This document shows, one piece after another, positions 8,115-15,531 of a stretch of 64,000 nucleotides of DNA. This stretch comes from Arthrobacter_D sp015752045 (GTDB lineage Bacteria; Actinomycetota; Actinomycetes; Actinomycetales; Micrococcaceae). The notes beneath the pieces were generated by a model that did not search any database, was not told the origin of the DNA, and worked only from the letters and a program-made list of their open reading frames with translations. The translations under genes and the position numbers were made by a program. Each line of letters starts with the position of its first letter. The first letter of the stretch is position 1. The stretch is taken from positions 186,001 through 250,000 of the forward strand of contig NZ_JADOUS010000001.1 in assembly GCF_015752045.1 (NCBI RefSeq), given 5' to 3'.

Positions 8115-10187
8115 TTACGGATGGGTTCCCCGGGCTGCCGGGACCGAGGCGTCGGTGGATTCAGGGCTCAGCATCAGGATCGCGCCGGCCAGGAAACACA
8201 GGGCTCCCACGAGTGTGCCGAGACCGGACAGCTCGGCATTCAGGACATCGCCGCTCGACGGGACGACGAAGGCCGCGACAGCCGAGATGCCGAACGCAAC
8301 AGAACCGGTCACGTTGATCACGCTGATCGTCCACGTCCGAGACCTGGGACGGACCGCGGCCACGCTGCGCCTGGCATACCGCAACGCCACGGCGCTCGAG
8401 ACGAGGAATGCCACCGAGCCCAGCGCGTCGGGTCGCCACACCCGCTGCTCCGTCAGCGCCGCACTGAGATTGACCAGCAATGCGTTCGCCGTACTCCAGT
8501 TGAACCACAGGGTGCCGGCGAGTTGCAGTGCGCCGGCGAGCCAGACGGGATTCCGCGGCGCCCAGACCCAGAACGAGCGGTGCGGCGTCGTGCCCCCAGC
8601 CGGGAGGGCGTCGACCGCCGCGCGGTACTGCAGGTACGCCGCACAGGTGAAGAACAGCGATCCGACGAAGAAGGTGAGCCCGCACAGGTGCGGTCCCACG
8701 GCCTCGGCGTATGGCGGCACCACACCCAGGGCGAACAGGCTCGAGCCGATGATGAACAGCCAGGCGATTCGCCGGTCCTGTCCGGGCGATCGGTCCGCCC
8801 TCGGGATCCCGTGGGCAGGGTCGGGCCTCGGGCGACCCTGTGATGGGGCGCCGCCGACGTCGTCCGGGGTCCCGGACGACGTCGCGCCCGGGACCGGGAG
8901 CACATTGATGATCACGAAGGCCACCGCCACAGCCACGACCACCTGGGGTGTCACGGCTACCCCGTCAGCTCCCAGCAGCAGCGTGGCCAGCAGCGTCGAG
9001 GTCAGCGGCAGGCGCAGCATGGCTGCGCACATGGCCCCCATCCCCATACCGAGGCCGGCTGCGAGATTCATGCCGGGCAGCCCGCTCGCGGCGATACCGA
9101 GCGCCGCGCCGATGAACATCGACGGGAACACGGGCCCGCCACGGAAAGCGCTCAGGGAGAGCCCGTAGACCAGGGTCTTGCAGAGGATCAGCAGGACCAG
9201 CACGGGGAGTGAATAGTCAGCGGCATTCCCGACCAGCTCCGGAAGTGCATCCTGCCCCGAGAACAGCACCTGCGTGAAGCTGAGACCGGAGACCGCCTGG
9301 TATGCCATCGCGGTCAGACCGATCAGCAGGCCGAACGCCGTGGTCACCAGGACCCGGTTCCGATGGACGACGGGGCGGAGCGACAGGGCGACCCGGCGGA
9401 TCGACCATCCCAGCAGGGCACCGACCGCACCCATGACCACGGCCCAGCCCAGCGTCGCCAGCGTCGGAGGCACCGCGGGCGGCACCGCGGGCAGCGCCAG
9501 CGAGAAGCTGCCCAACCCGGTCCAGCCGTCCAGGCCGACGAACACCAGCGCCCCGACACCGGACGCGAGCAGTCCGGGAAGGGCCACCAGACTCAGGGTC
9601 ATTCCCCCGATCCCGGCGGCCTCCATGATCAGGAACGCACCGAGCACCGGAGACCCCAGCAGGGTACTGATCGCGGCGAAGCTGCCGGCCGACGCCATGA
9701 TCGTCAGGGCCATCGGCGGAGCGTCCTTCTTCACCAGGTGCACCGCCAGCGCCCCGAGACCGCCACCGATCGCGATCAGTGGCCCCTCGGGACCGAGCAC
9801 CGCACCCAGGCTGAGCGTGGTCAGCGCGGCGAGCACGATGCCCACGAGTTCCCGGCCCCTCGGCGGACCGCCGCCGGTCGTGAATCCGGACGCGGGTGAG
9901 TGGCCCCCGGTTCCCGGCAGGTACCGGATGGTCGACGCCGTCAACAGCCCGCACAGCATCAACCACGGAACAGGCCACCACGCAGGAGCAGGCCCGCCGA
10001 GGACCAGATCCGGAAGCCCGACGAAGACGAACTGCTGAATCGCCGTGACCGACGCGAGGAAGCCGTACGCGATGATCGAGATGGGGACCCCCAGGACCGC
10101 CGCCAGGACGAGCGCCGCGATGTAGGACCTGGAACGGATCACGGCGAGCGGATCGATACCGGGCGACGACGCGGCAGGCTCGCTCAT
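8115..10187 (-). CDS. CLC chloride channel/transporter with C-terminal YrhK-like membrane extension
   Basis: The 690-residue product has two parts. Residues 1 to about 430 are a CLC core with the gating-glutamate motif as GPEGP, the third filter motif as GGPVFPSMFIG, and an altered first motif (GTGGHSP where GSGIP is usual). A Pro/Gly/Asp-rich linker follows, then a second block of about six hydrophobic segments (WLFIIGSSLFALG, FFVGSLFFTCAAYLQY, LGTLVGALCFLAGAIL) resembling YrhK-type or related uncharacterised membrane proteins. The gating Glu favours a Cl-/H+ exchanger. It is 31 bases upstream of gadB on the same strand, so both may form one acid-resistance operon. Start at 10187 is preferred over an ATG at 10283, whose extra residues are Pro/Gly-rich. 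Confidence 0.82.
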   Translation of the reverse strand: MSEPAASSPGIDPLAVIRSRSYIAALVLAAVLGVPISIIAYGFLASVTAIQQFVFVGLPDLVLGGPAPAWWPVPWLMLCGLLTASTIRYLPGTGGHSPASGFTTGGGPPRGRELVGIVLAALTTLSLGAVLGPEGPLIAIGGGLGALAVHLVKKDAPPMALTIMASAGSFAAISTLLGSPVLGAFLIMEAAGIGGMTLSLVALPGLLASGVGALVFVGLDGWTGLGSFSLALPAVPPAVPPTLATLGWAVVMGAVGALLGWSIRRVALSLRPVVHRNRVLVTTAFGLLIGLTAMAYQAVSGLSFTQVLFSGQDALPELVGNAADYSLPVLVLLILCKTLVYGLSLSAFRGGPVFPSMFIGAALGIAASGLPGMNLAAGLGMGMGAMCAAMLRLPLTSTLLATLLLGADGVAVTPQVVVAVAVAFVIINVLPVPGATSSGTPDDVGGAPSQGRPRPDPAHGIPRADRSPGQDRRIAWLFIIGSSLFALGVVPPYAEAVGPHLCGLTFFVGSLFFTCAAYLQYRAAVDALPAGGTTPHRSFWVWAPRNPVWLAGALQLAGTLWFNWSTANALLVNLSAALTEQRVWRPDALGSVAFLVSSAVALRYARRSVAAVRPRSRTWTISVINVTGSVAFGISAVAAFVVPSSGDVLNAELSGLGTLVGALCFLAGAILMLSPESTDASVPAARGTHP

Positions 10188-10745
10188 TCCCGGCAGCCCG
10201 GTGCGGTCGGGACGATCCGGCGCACGCTGCCCTCCGGCGCCGGGTGAGGGATGGCTTCCCGATGCGAGCGCGCACCCGGCCATCGTCCGTACGGAAGAGG
10301 GCCTCCTGTGAACGGAGGCCCCGGGGAGCCCGGGAGGAGGGGGTCGGTGCGCCCGGAGTGGCAGCTGGGCATCCCTTCTCCTTCCAGTGGCGGTCCGTCA
10401 GGGGGCCGGAGCTCCTGATGACGTCGCAGGGCGACAGGCGCTGGTTGATCACACGGTTGCCAAGGTAGCGCTTCCGATGGAGGCGCCCATCACCAGTTGC
10501 GGGTGAATCAGGGCGGAGAACACCGGCGGACCCCGCGGACCCGGCAGCCGGGCCGCGCCCGTGCTGAACCCGGCCCGCCCATACCAGCAGGAGTGTGTGG
10601 CGGCTTTGTGACGATCGGAATTGACACGGGAAGTCCCTGGTCCCAGCGTGGGGTTGAGTGGTTCCGTGCTGATCACGCAAGCCACGGACCGGTTCGATCT
10701 CGGTGGGCTTCACCAAGGCAGAAGAAGACCTAGAGGAGACATGGG
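10188..10745. other. 558-base region between divergent CLC and GNAT/AAA+ genes
   Basis: I see no convincing gene. A leftward open frame at 10449-10685 lacks a ribosome site and recognisable motif. The region holds a perfect GC hairpin (10300-10320) in the possible leader of the CLC gene, and a good -35 hexamer TTGACA at 10621-10626 facing the GNAT/AAA+ gene but without a clear -10. AGAGGAG at 10732-10738 is the ribosome site of the gene starting at 10746. Confidence 0.5.
10300..10320. repeat. Perfect inverted repeat in CLC leader
   Basis: GGCCTCC and GGAGGCC (7-base arms) flank a 7-base loop. It lies about 110 bases upstream of the preferred CLC start. It could be an operator, a leader hairpin that masks AGGAGG, or a chance GC structure. 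Confidence 0.3.
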
Positions 10746-12062
10746 ATGACCAACTGGCGGATCAGGGATTTTCACTCGGCGGACCTGGACGGGATCCTGC
10801 ACCTGTGGGAGACCCTCAAAGCGAGCAACGTCGACCCGGTGTATGCCCTTTCCGAGGTGCTCGCATCCTGCGAGAAGGATCACGCCGTGGTAGCGGTGCA
10901 GGGCGAACAGGTTGTCGGCGCTGCCGTCGGACGTGCCGCGCACGACCAGGGCTGGATCGTCTTCCTGGCCACTCTTCCTGAATATCGTGGCCGTGGTATA
11001 GGCACCGCGCTGCTGACGGCAGTCGAGAACAGCATGTCACCGCACGGGCTGAACAAGCTCTCGGCGCTGATGCCCGAATCGGAGACGAGGGTCGAGGCGT
11101 TCCTGAGCCGTGGCTTCGCGTTGAAGAAGAACCTGCGTTACTTCGAGCGTACGATCCCCGTGCAGCGCCAGGAGCTCGGAGCGTTGGGTCAGCTCGGTGG
11201 CCGGATCCTCGCTCGCGACCAGTGGGAGAAGGTGGCCGGCATGCGCAAGGAGAAGGAGCTGCTGGAACGCCGCCTCGTACTTCCCCTTGCCGAAGCGGAT
11301 CTGGCCGACGAATTCGGTGTCGTACCACCGCGCGCCGTGGTCCTCTTCGGTCCGCCGGGCACCGGCAAGACCACCTTCGCCAAAGCCATCGCCTCCCGAC
11401 TCGAGTGGCCCTTCGTGGAGGTGTTCCCCTCCCGACTGGCGGCCAATCCACAGGGACTGGCCGGGGCTCTGCGCGAGACCTTCCTGGAGATCGCCGAGCT
11501 GGAACACGCCGTGGTCTTCATCGACGAGGTCGAGGAGATTGCTTCGCATCGTTCCGGCGAGCCGCCTTCGCCCCTGCAGGGTGTCACCAACGAACTCCTC
11601 AAGATCATCCCGGCATTCCGCGAACAGCCGGGAAGGCTCCTCGTGTGCGCCACAAATTTCATCCGCGCCCTGGACACGGCGTTCCTCCGGCACGGGCGGT
11701 TCGACTACGTCATCCCCATCGGCCTGCCCGACCAGCAGGCCCGCGAAGCGATGTGGCAGCGCTTCATCCCCGCGCCCGTGGTGGATGCGGTGGATGTGGC
11801 GCTGCTCGTGGAACGAACCCAGGGCTTCTCGCCCGCGGACATCGAGTACGCCGCTCGCAGCGCTTCACAGCGCGCTCTCGAGAAGGCCGTATACGACGAC
11901 GGCGGGCCGGCCTCCGGACGCACCCGGCCCGACCACGAGGCGGTCCGGAAGGGACCGACCACGCAGGATTACCTGGACGCCATCGGGGAGACCCGGACGA
12001 CCGTCAGCGACGAGGTCTACCAGGCCTTCCTGGAGGACATAGACACCCTCGGCCGCGTCTAG
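10746..12062 (+). CDS. GNAT acetyltransferase-AAA+ ATPase fusion
   Basis: The 438-residue protein joins two domains. Residues 1-140 are a GNAT domain with the acetyl-CoA loop EYRGRGIGTALL (79-90). Residues from about 165 are an AAA+ module: Walker A GPPGTGKTT (202-210), Walker B VVFIDEVEE, a sensor CATNFIRALD, an arginine-finger region FLRHGRFDY, and a C-terminal lid (GFSPADIEYAARSASQRALE). The AAA+ part resembles the classic FtsH/proteasomal ATPase group. The logic would be an unfoldase or chaperone that acetylates or is recruited by the GNAT fold. The start at 10746 has AGAGGAG seven bases upstream. It converges on the XRE/DUF2975 genes. Confidence 0.85.
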   Translation: MTNWRIRDFHSADLDGILHLWETLKASNVDPVYALSEVLASCEKDHAVVAVQGEQVVGAAVGRAAHDQGWIVFLATLPEYRGRGIGTALLTAVENSMSPHGLNKLSALMPESETRVEAFLSRGFALKKNLRYFERTIPVQRQELGALGQLGGRILARDQWEKVAGMRKEKELLERRLVLPLAEADLADEFGVVPPRAVVLFGPPGTGKTTFAKAIASRLEWPFVEVFPSRLAANPQGLAGALRETFLEIAELEHAVVFIDEVEEIASHRSGEPPSPLQGVTNELLKIIPAFREQPGRLLVCATNFIRALDTAFLRHGRFDYVIPIGLPDQQAREAMWQRFIPAPVVDAVDVALLVERTQGFSPADIEYAARSASQRALEKAVYDDGGPASGRTRPDHEAVRKGPTTQDYLDAIGETRTTVSDEVYQAFLEDIDTLGRV

Positions 12063-12184
12063 GGACAGGAGCGCCGCATCGACGCCATGGCGAGCGGAAG
12101 CCTGGAGGCCTTTTCACCGGGGCTGATTGCGATCCCGCCGATGTCGACCCCGTGATCACGTGCGAGTCGCCGGATGTCGATCAT
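12059..12184 (-). CDS. Candidate 41-residue protein coupled to the XRE regulator
   Basis: A short frame starts at ATG 12184, whose ATGA overlaps the stop of the XRE gene, and ends at 12059. It encodes a mostly polar product starting MIDIRRLARDHGVDIGGIAI and ending RRSCP. The 4-base overlap is the same coupling used by clear operons in this window, and the codons are GC3-rich in the first half. It overlaps the stop of the convergent GNAT/AAA+ gene by four bases. I do not recognise it; it may also be the remnant of a longer gene. Confidence 0.35.
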   Translation of the reverse strand: MIDIRRLARDHGVDIGGIAISPGEKASRLPLAMASMRRSCP

Positions 12185-12450
12185 GAGCGCTCGTCGAAAC
12201 CGATGATCGGGGGCGCGGCTGCTTGCGGGCGGCCTTGATCGTCTCCTTCGTCGACCCGTTCCAGAAGGTCTCCTGGTTGGCAGTCGAGTACCCTGCACAT
12301 CGCTTCCAGTGTGCTGAAACGGACGGCCTTGGCTCGCCCGTTCTTCAGCACGGCGACGTTCGCCGGTGTGAGGCCGATTTGATCGGCGAACTCCCCGACG
12401 CTCATCTTCCGCCGGGCAAGCTCGACGTCTATGCGTACCACGATCGGCAT
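12181..12450 (-). CDS. XRE-family (YozG-type) transcriptional regulator
   Basis: The 89-residue protein is a single helix-turn-helix domain: VRIDVELARRKMSVGEFADQ, then IGLTPANVAVLKNGRAKAVR as the recognition part and FSTLEAMCRVLDCQPGDLL. This is the short Cro/CI type often annotated YozG. I chose the ATG at 12450 (MPIVVRIDV); the longer frame upstream lacks HTH homology. It lies downstream of a DUF2975 membrane protein gene, a very common pairing whose role is not established, and probably regulates that operon. Confidence 0.85.
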   Translation of the reverse strand: MPIVVRIDVELARRKMSVGEFADQIGLTPANVAVLKNGRAKAVRFSTLEAMCRVLDCQPGDLLERVDEGDDQGRPQAAAPPIIGFDERS

Positions 12451-12588
12451 CGGGTCACCGCTTTCATTGTGTACTCGTTGGTTCGTTCGGTGGTCGTCGT
12501 CGAGCGGGTTCAGGACTTCGCCATCGGAGATGGTCCGGGAGCCGCGCACCCGGTCGCAGGGCTGCGGTCGATGAGGACGGACCTCAGA

Positions 12589-13077
12589 TCACGTCGTGGA
12601 GCGGGTACGAAGGGTGCGCGCTTCCACATCGCGTGCCACCGCCTGCTGCAGCAGAGCCTTCAGCACCAGGACGATCAATGCGACAGTGGTCAGCACCGCG
12701 ACACCACCGATCAACAGGACAACTCCGGGCGCCACCGCCTCTCCGGGAGCGAGGGCAACGCCGAGTCCGAAGGTCGACAGGGAAGCAGCCGCGAACGCCC
12801 CGATCACGAGATGGACCAGACGGAAAGCGCCCGTCGAGAATACTGTGCCCTGCCGCACAATCGTCAGCAGTCCCCACACGCAGACCACCGCGACCTGGCC
12901 CGCCAGGATCGCCAGGACGGTCAGGACCACCATGGGTGTACGGATCATTGCGACGTCAGGATCCGTGATGCTGACGTCCGGGGTCAACAGATACAGCACC
13001 ACCACCTGAATGAAGATCGCCCCTGCGAACATCGTCGCCAGGACAACGCGCAACGCCGCCACCGTCAGCCTTCCCAT
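12589..13077 (-). CDS. DUF2975 family membrane protein, possibly frameshifted at the C-terminus
   Basis: The 162-residue protein has four hydrophobic segments (ATMFAGAIFIQVVVLYLL, VVLTVLAILAGQVAVVCVW, HLVIGAFAAASLSTFGLGV, VVLLIGGVAVLTTVALIVLV), the DUF2975 layout. It is followed by a YozG-type regulator. The end is odd: the usual family ending is a charged helix finishing LxxELDEVI-like; here the frame ends ARTLRTRSTT, while the neighbouring frame supplies LHDVI and stops at 12584. A one-base indel near the last five codons would explain this. The promoter region upstream is AT-rich for this genome. Confidence 0.75.
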   Translation of the reverse strand: MGRLTVAALRVVLATMFAGAIFIQVVVLYLLTPDVSITDPDVAMIRTPMVVLTVLAILAGQVAVVCVWGLLTIVRQGTVFSTGAFRLVHLVIGAFAAASLSTFGLGVALAPGEAVAPGVVLLIGGVAVLTTVALIVLVLKALLQQAVARDVEARTLRTRSTT

Positions 13078-13089
13078 ACCTTCTCTTCT

Positions 13090-13128
13090 AATAGACTATC
13101 GGTAGCAAACCATCGTCAATCAATAGAC
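13090..13128 (-). promoter_or_regulatory. AT-rich promoter region with AATAGAC direct repeats
   Basis: The heptamer AATAGAC occurs at 13090-13096 and 13122-13128, 32 bases apart (three helical turns), just upstream of the DUF2975 start at 13077. The stretch is much richer in A/T than its surroundings. It could hold the promoter and binding sites of the downstream XRE regulator. Confidence 0.35.
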
Positions 13129-13160
13129 ATCACAAGATCGCCGATCAAAGCGACAGATGA

Positions 13161-13280
13161 TGCCTGCGGACCATCGCCGAGGTCGCCGACTGGACCAGGC
13201 AGACGCCCGAGGCATTCCATGCCTGGAAGGACCGCCTGGCGGCACTCCGCGCGGACGAGCGGGGCATGACCATCAACCAG
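13161..13280 (+). pseudogene. Possible gene remnant without a start codon
   Basis: The frame beginning right after a stop at 13158-13160 reads LRTIAEVADWTRQTPEAF, then HAWKDRLAALRADERGM, a protein-like amphipathic helical stretch. No start codon is present upstream, and the frame then dissolves into low-quality sequence over the convergent acetyltransferase gene. It may be the tail of a lost gene. I cannot name the family. Confidence 0.25.
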
Positions 13281-13328
13281 GAGTCAGGGCCGCAGGAGGC
13301 ACCTGCTCCCGGCTGCCGAAGGCGCGCC

Positions 13329-13793
13329 TCACAGTGCGCCTCGGGCGTCTCGACCGCTGAAAGTGAAAATCGTGACTGAGGACGCGGCAGCTCCCAGCGC
13401 CCGGTAGAAATCCAGAGCGTGCCGGTCCTCGTTGTCGGCCGGAACGAAGATCTCGTGGATGCCCTTCGCCGCGCCGGCGGCACGCAGCTCGGACACCAGG
13501 CGGCTCCCGACGCCCTGCCTCCGGTGGTCCTGCCGCACGGCGAGATCGTAGATGAACAGCTCCGACGACCGTGAGCGTGTCATCGGCAACGCGTGAGCCG
13601 TCAGGCCGGCAACGATGTCCGGGCCGATGAATGCCGCGAGTGCCCAGAAATCTTCCCGGTCGAGGAGATGGCCGAGGTAGTCCTCGGTGAGGGGCTCGAA
13701 GTCCTCCTCGAAGACCCGCGCCATCATCTCGAACAGGACGCCTGCCGCGGCAGCATCTCCCTGGATCAATCGCCTGACTCCAAGCTCGTTCAT
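13329..13793 (-). CDS. GNAT acetyltransferase resembling AAC(3)-I
   Basis: The 154-residue protein follows the AAC(3)-I plan: DYLGHLLDREDFWALAAF, then SSELFIYDLAVRQDHRRQGV with the acetyl-CoA loop, then IHEIFVPADNEDRHALDFYR. In that family the enzyme acetylates the 3-amino group of aminoglycosides such as gentamicin. Identity to clinical enzymes cannot be judged by eye, and chromosomal relatives in soil actinobacteria often have other or weak activity. No integron or transposon features flank it. Probably transcribed alone. Confidence 0.75.
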   Translation of the reverse strand: MNELGVRRLIQGDAAAAGVLFEMMARVFEEDFEPLTEDYLGHLLDREDFWALAAFIGPDIVAGLTAHALPMTRSRSSELFIYDLAVRQDHRRQGVGSRLVSELRAAGAAKGIHEIFVPADNEDRHALDFYRALGAAASSVTIFTFSGRDARGAL

Positions 13794-14091
13794 TGCAGCA
13801 TCATTCCACTCCGGCCGCCGGCTCTGTGCGACCGGGCATCGAGATCCTGGACGCTTCAGCGGCAGTGATACCGTCCGGCAGGATGAGCAGCAGGTACTCC
13901 GACCGACAGATCGAGTGCGGTCAGGCCTGATCCCGGCCCGGATCGGCGTCTAGACTTATACCACAAGGGCCGCCGGGACTTCGACGGGCCCGCATGATCT
14001 TCCCTTCGACGGTTCGCAAGGTTCGCGGAAAGGGTGAGGAAGATGCTGGACTGGCGTTGCTTTCCACCACCCGGGGTCAGGTGATGCACAC

Positions 14092-14766
14092 ATGACCGTG
14101 AACGAGTCATCCGGGCTGGATGAATTGTGTTCGACCCTGTGCAGGTCGTTCATCGAAGCGATACCGGTGTCCGGCGCTGCACTGTCGGCATTCAGCGGTT
14201 CCGCTCAGGAGACCATGCTGGGAGCAAGCAACAGGGTCGCCGCCAAGCTCGACGAGCTTCAGTTCGATCTCGGTGAAGGCCCTCGATGGGAAGCCGCCCG
14301 CACCCGGATGCCCGTCCTCCTCCCCTATGTACGCTCAATGGCCCATGACAGGTGGCCTGTCTTCGGAAAAGCGCTGATCAATACCGAGGTGCAGGCCCTC
14401 TTCGTCTTCCCACTGGTCATCGGAGCCCTGGATGTGGGAGTCGTGGAACTCTACCGGACCACCCCTGGGGAGCTGAGCCAATCCGAGGTGGTCATGGCGC
14501 GCGCGCTGGCCGACGGGGCCGCATGGAGCCTCCTGCGCCGCATCCTGGTTCCCGACGACGAGGACAACCCCGAAGCCGGCCTGACACCGTCACGCCGCGA
14601 GATACACCAGGCAACGGGTATGGTGCTCGCCCAGACCGGCGGGACGGCGTCGGACGCATTGATGCTGTTGCGAGGGCATGCTTTTGCACACGGACAGACG
14701 GTCCGGGAAACATCCGGCGATGTCCTCGACAGGCGGCTGGACTTCACACCCGTACCGAACCCATGA
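14092..14766 (+). CDS. GAF-ANTAR domain protein 1
   Basis: The 224-residue soluble protein has an N-terminal GAF sensor domain (residues about 8-150, with FDLGEGPRWEAARTRMPVLL and VFPLVIGALDVGVVELYR) and a C-terminal ANTAR-type RNA-binding helix bundle (REIHQATGMVLAQTGGTASD, then ALMLLRGHAFAHGQTVRE). ANTAR proteins bind paired hairpins in leader RNAs and prevent termination. The ligand sensed by GAF is unknown. It is followed 22 bases later by a second GAF-ANTAR gene in the same direction, so the two are probably co-transcribed and may dimerise. Confidence 0.85.
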   Translation: MTVNESSGLDELCSTLCRSFIEAIPVSGAALSAFSGSAQETMLGASNRVAAKLDELQFDLGEGPRWEAARTRMPVLLPYVRSMAHDRWPVFGKALINTEVQALFVFPLVIGALDVGVVELYRTTPGELSQSEVVMARALADGAAWSLLRRILVPDDEDNPEAGLTPSRREIHQATGMVLAQTGGTASDALMLLRGHAFAHGQTVRETSGDVLDRRLDFTPVPNP

Positions 14767-14788
14767 CGTCAATCTAAGGAGGCCCACC

Positions 14789-15511
14789 GTGGGCTCCAAG
14801 CAATCCACCACCCGGGCGAGCCGGGTCAGTGCCGCGTTCGTCAGGATCGCGGACACGCTGGTCGATGAATACGATGTGCTGGACCTCCTGCACACGCTCG
14901 TCGAGGAGTGCGTCGGACTGCTTGACGCGACCGCGGCCGGTCTGATGCTCGCCGGCCCCGACGGCGTCCTGCAGGTGCTGGCGTCGACCAGCGAGGAAAG
15001 CCACCTCATCGAAGTCCTGCAGCAGGAGACGGGGACCGGTCCGTGCGTCGAATGCTTCACCACGGGCGTTCCCGTCACCATCCGCGATATTGCCGGAACC
15101 GGAGACCGATGGCCGAAGTTCATGCGCGCGGCCGCAGCCCAGGGCTTCCAGTCCGTGCACGCCTTCCCCCTGCGCGTCCGCGGCAAGACCATCGGTGCGA
15201 TGAATCTGTTCCGCGCCGACACCGGCGAACTGAGCGAGGAGGATGTTGCCATCGGGCAGGCTCTCGCTGATGTGTCGACGATCAGCATCCTGCAGGAACG
15301 CACCATCCGGGAATCCGCGGTGGTCAACGATCAGCTGCAGCGGGCGCTGAACAGCCGGATCCTCGTCGAGCAAGCCAAGGGCGTGATCTCCCAGATCTCG
15401 AACGTCACCACCGACGAAGCCTTCGACCGCCTGCGTGCGTACGCACGATCCCACAGGACCAGTCTGACCGACACGGCAGAAGCAGTGCTGAGCCGCACGC
15501 TCACGCTCTGA
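14789..15511 (+). CDS. GAF-ANTAR domain protein 2
   Basis: The 240-residue protein has GAF (about 15-165: LVEECVGLLDATAAGLMLA, GTGPCVECFTTGVPVTIRDI, VHAFPLRVRGKTIGAMNLF) and ANTAR (about 185-235: ALNSRILVEQAKGVISQI, RLRAYARSHRTSLTDTAEAV) domains in the usual arrangement. The GTG at 14789 has a perfect AAGGAGG seven bases upstream, which sets the start. It keeps the conserved ANTAR IEQAKG-like core (VEQAKG), which protein 1 has as IHQATG. It is a predicted transcription antiterminator; its target RNA is not visible in the window. Confidence 0.9.
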   Translation: MGSKQSTTRASRVSAAFVRIADTLVDEYDVLDLLHTLVEECVGLLDATAAGLMLAGPDGVLQVLASTSEESHLIEVLQQETGTGPCVECFTTGVPVTIRDIAGTGDRWPKFMRAAAAQGFQSVHAFPLRVRGKTIGAMNLFRADTGELSEEDVAIGQALADVSTISILQERTIRESAVVNDQLQRALNSRILVEQAKGVISQISNVTTDEAFDRLRAYARSHRTSLTDTAEAVLSRTLTL

Positions 15512-15531
15512 TTACGACCGTCTGCTGCCGT

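Noticed and set aside
10188..10320. Fluoride riboswitch in the CLC leader
   Set aside because: CLC-type fluoride exporters can follow such riboswitches, but the conserved GGNGATGG core is not seen and the CLC has the gating Glu of Cl-/H+ exchangers.
10449..10685. 78-residue leftward frame between the CLC and GNAT/AAA+ genes
   Set aside because: No ribosome site or recognisable motif; GC-rich chance frame.
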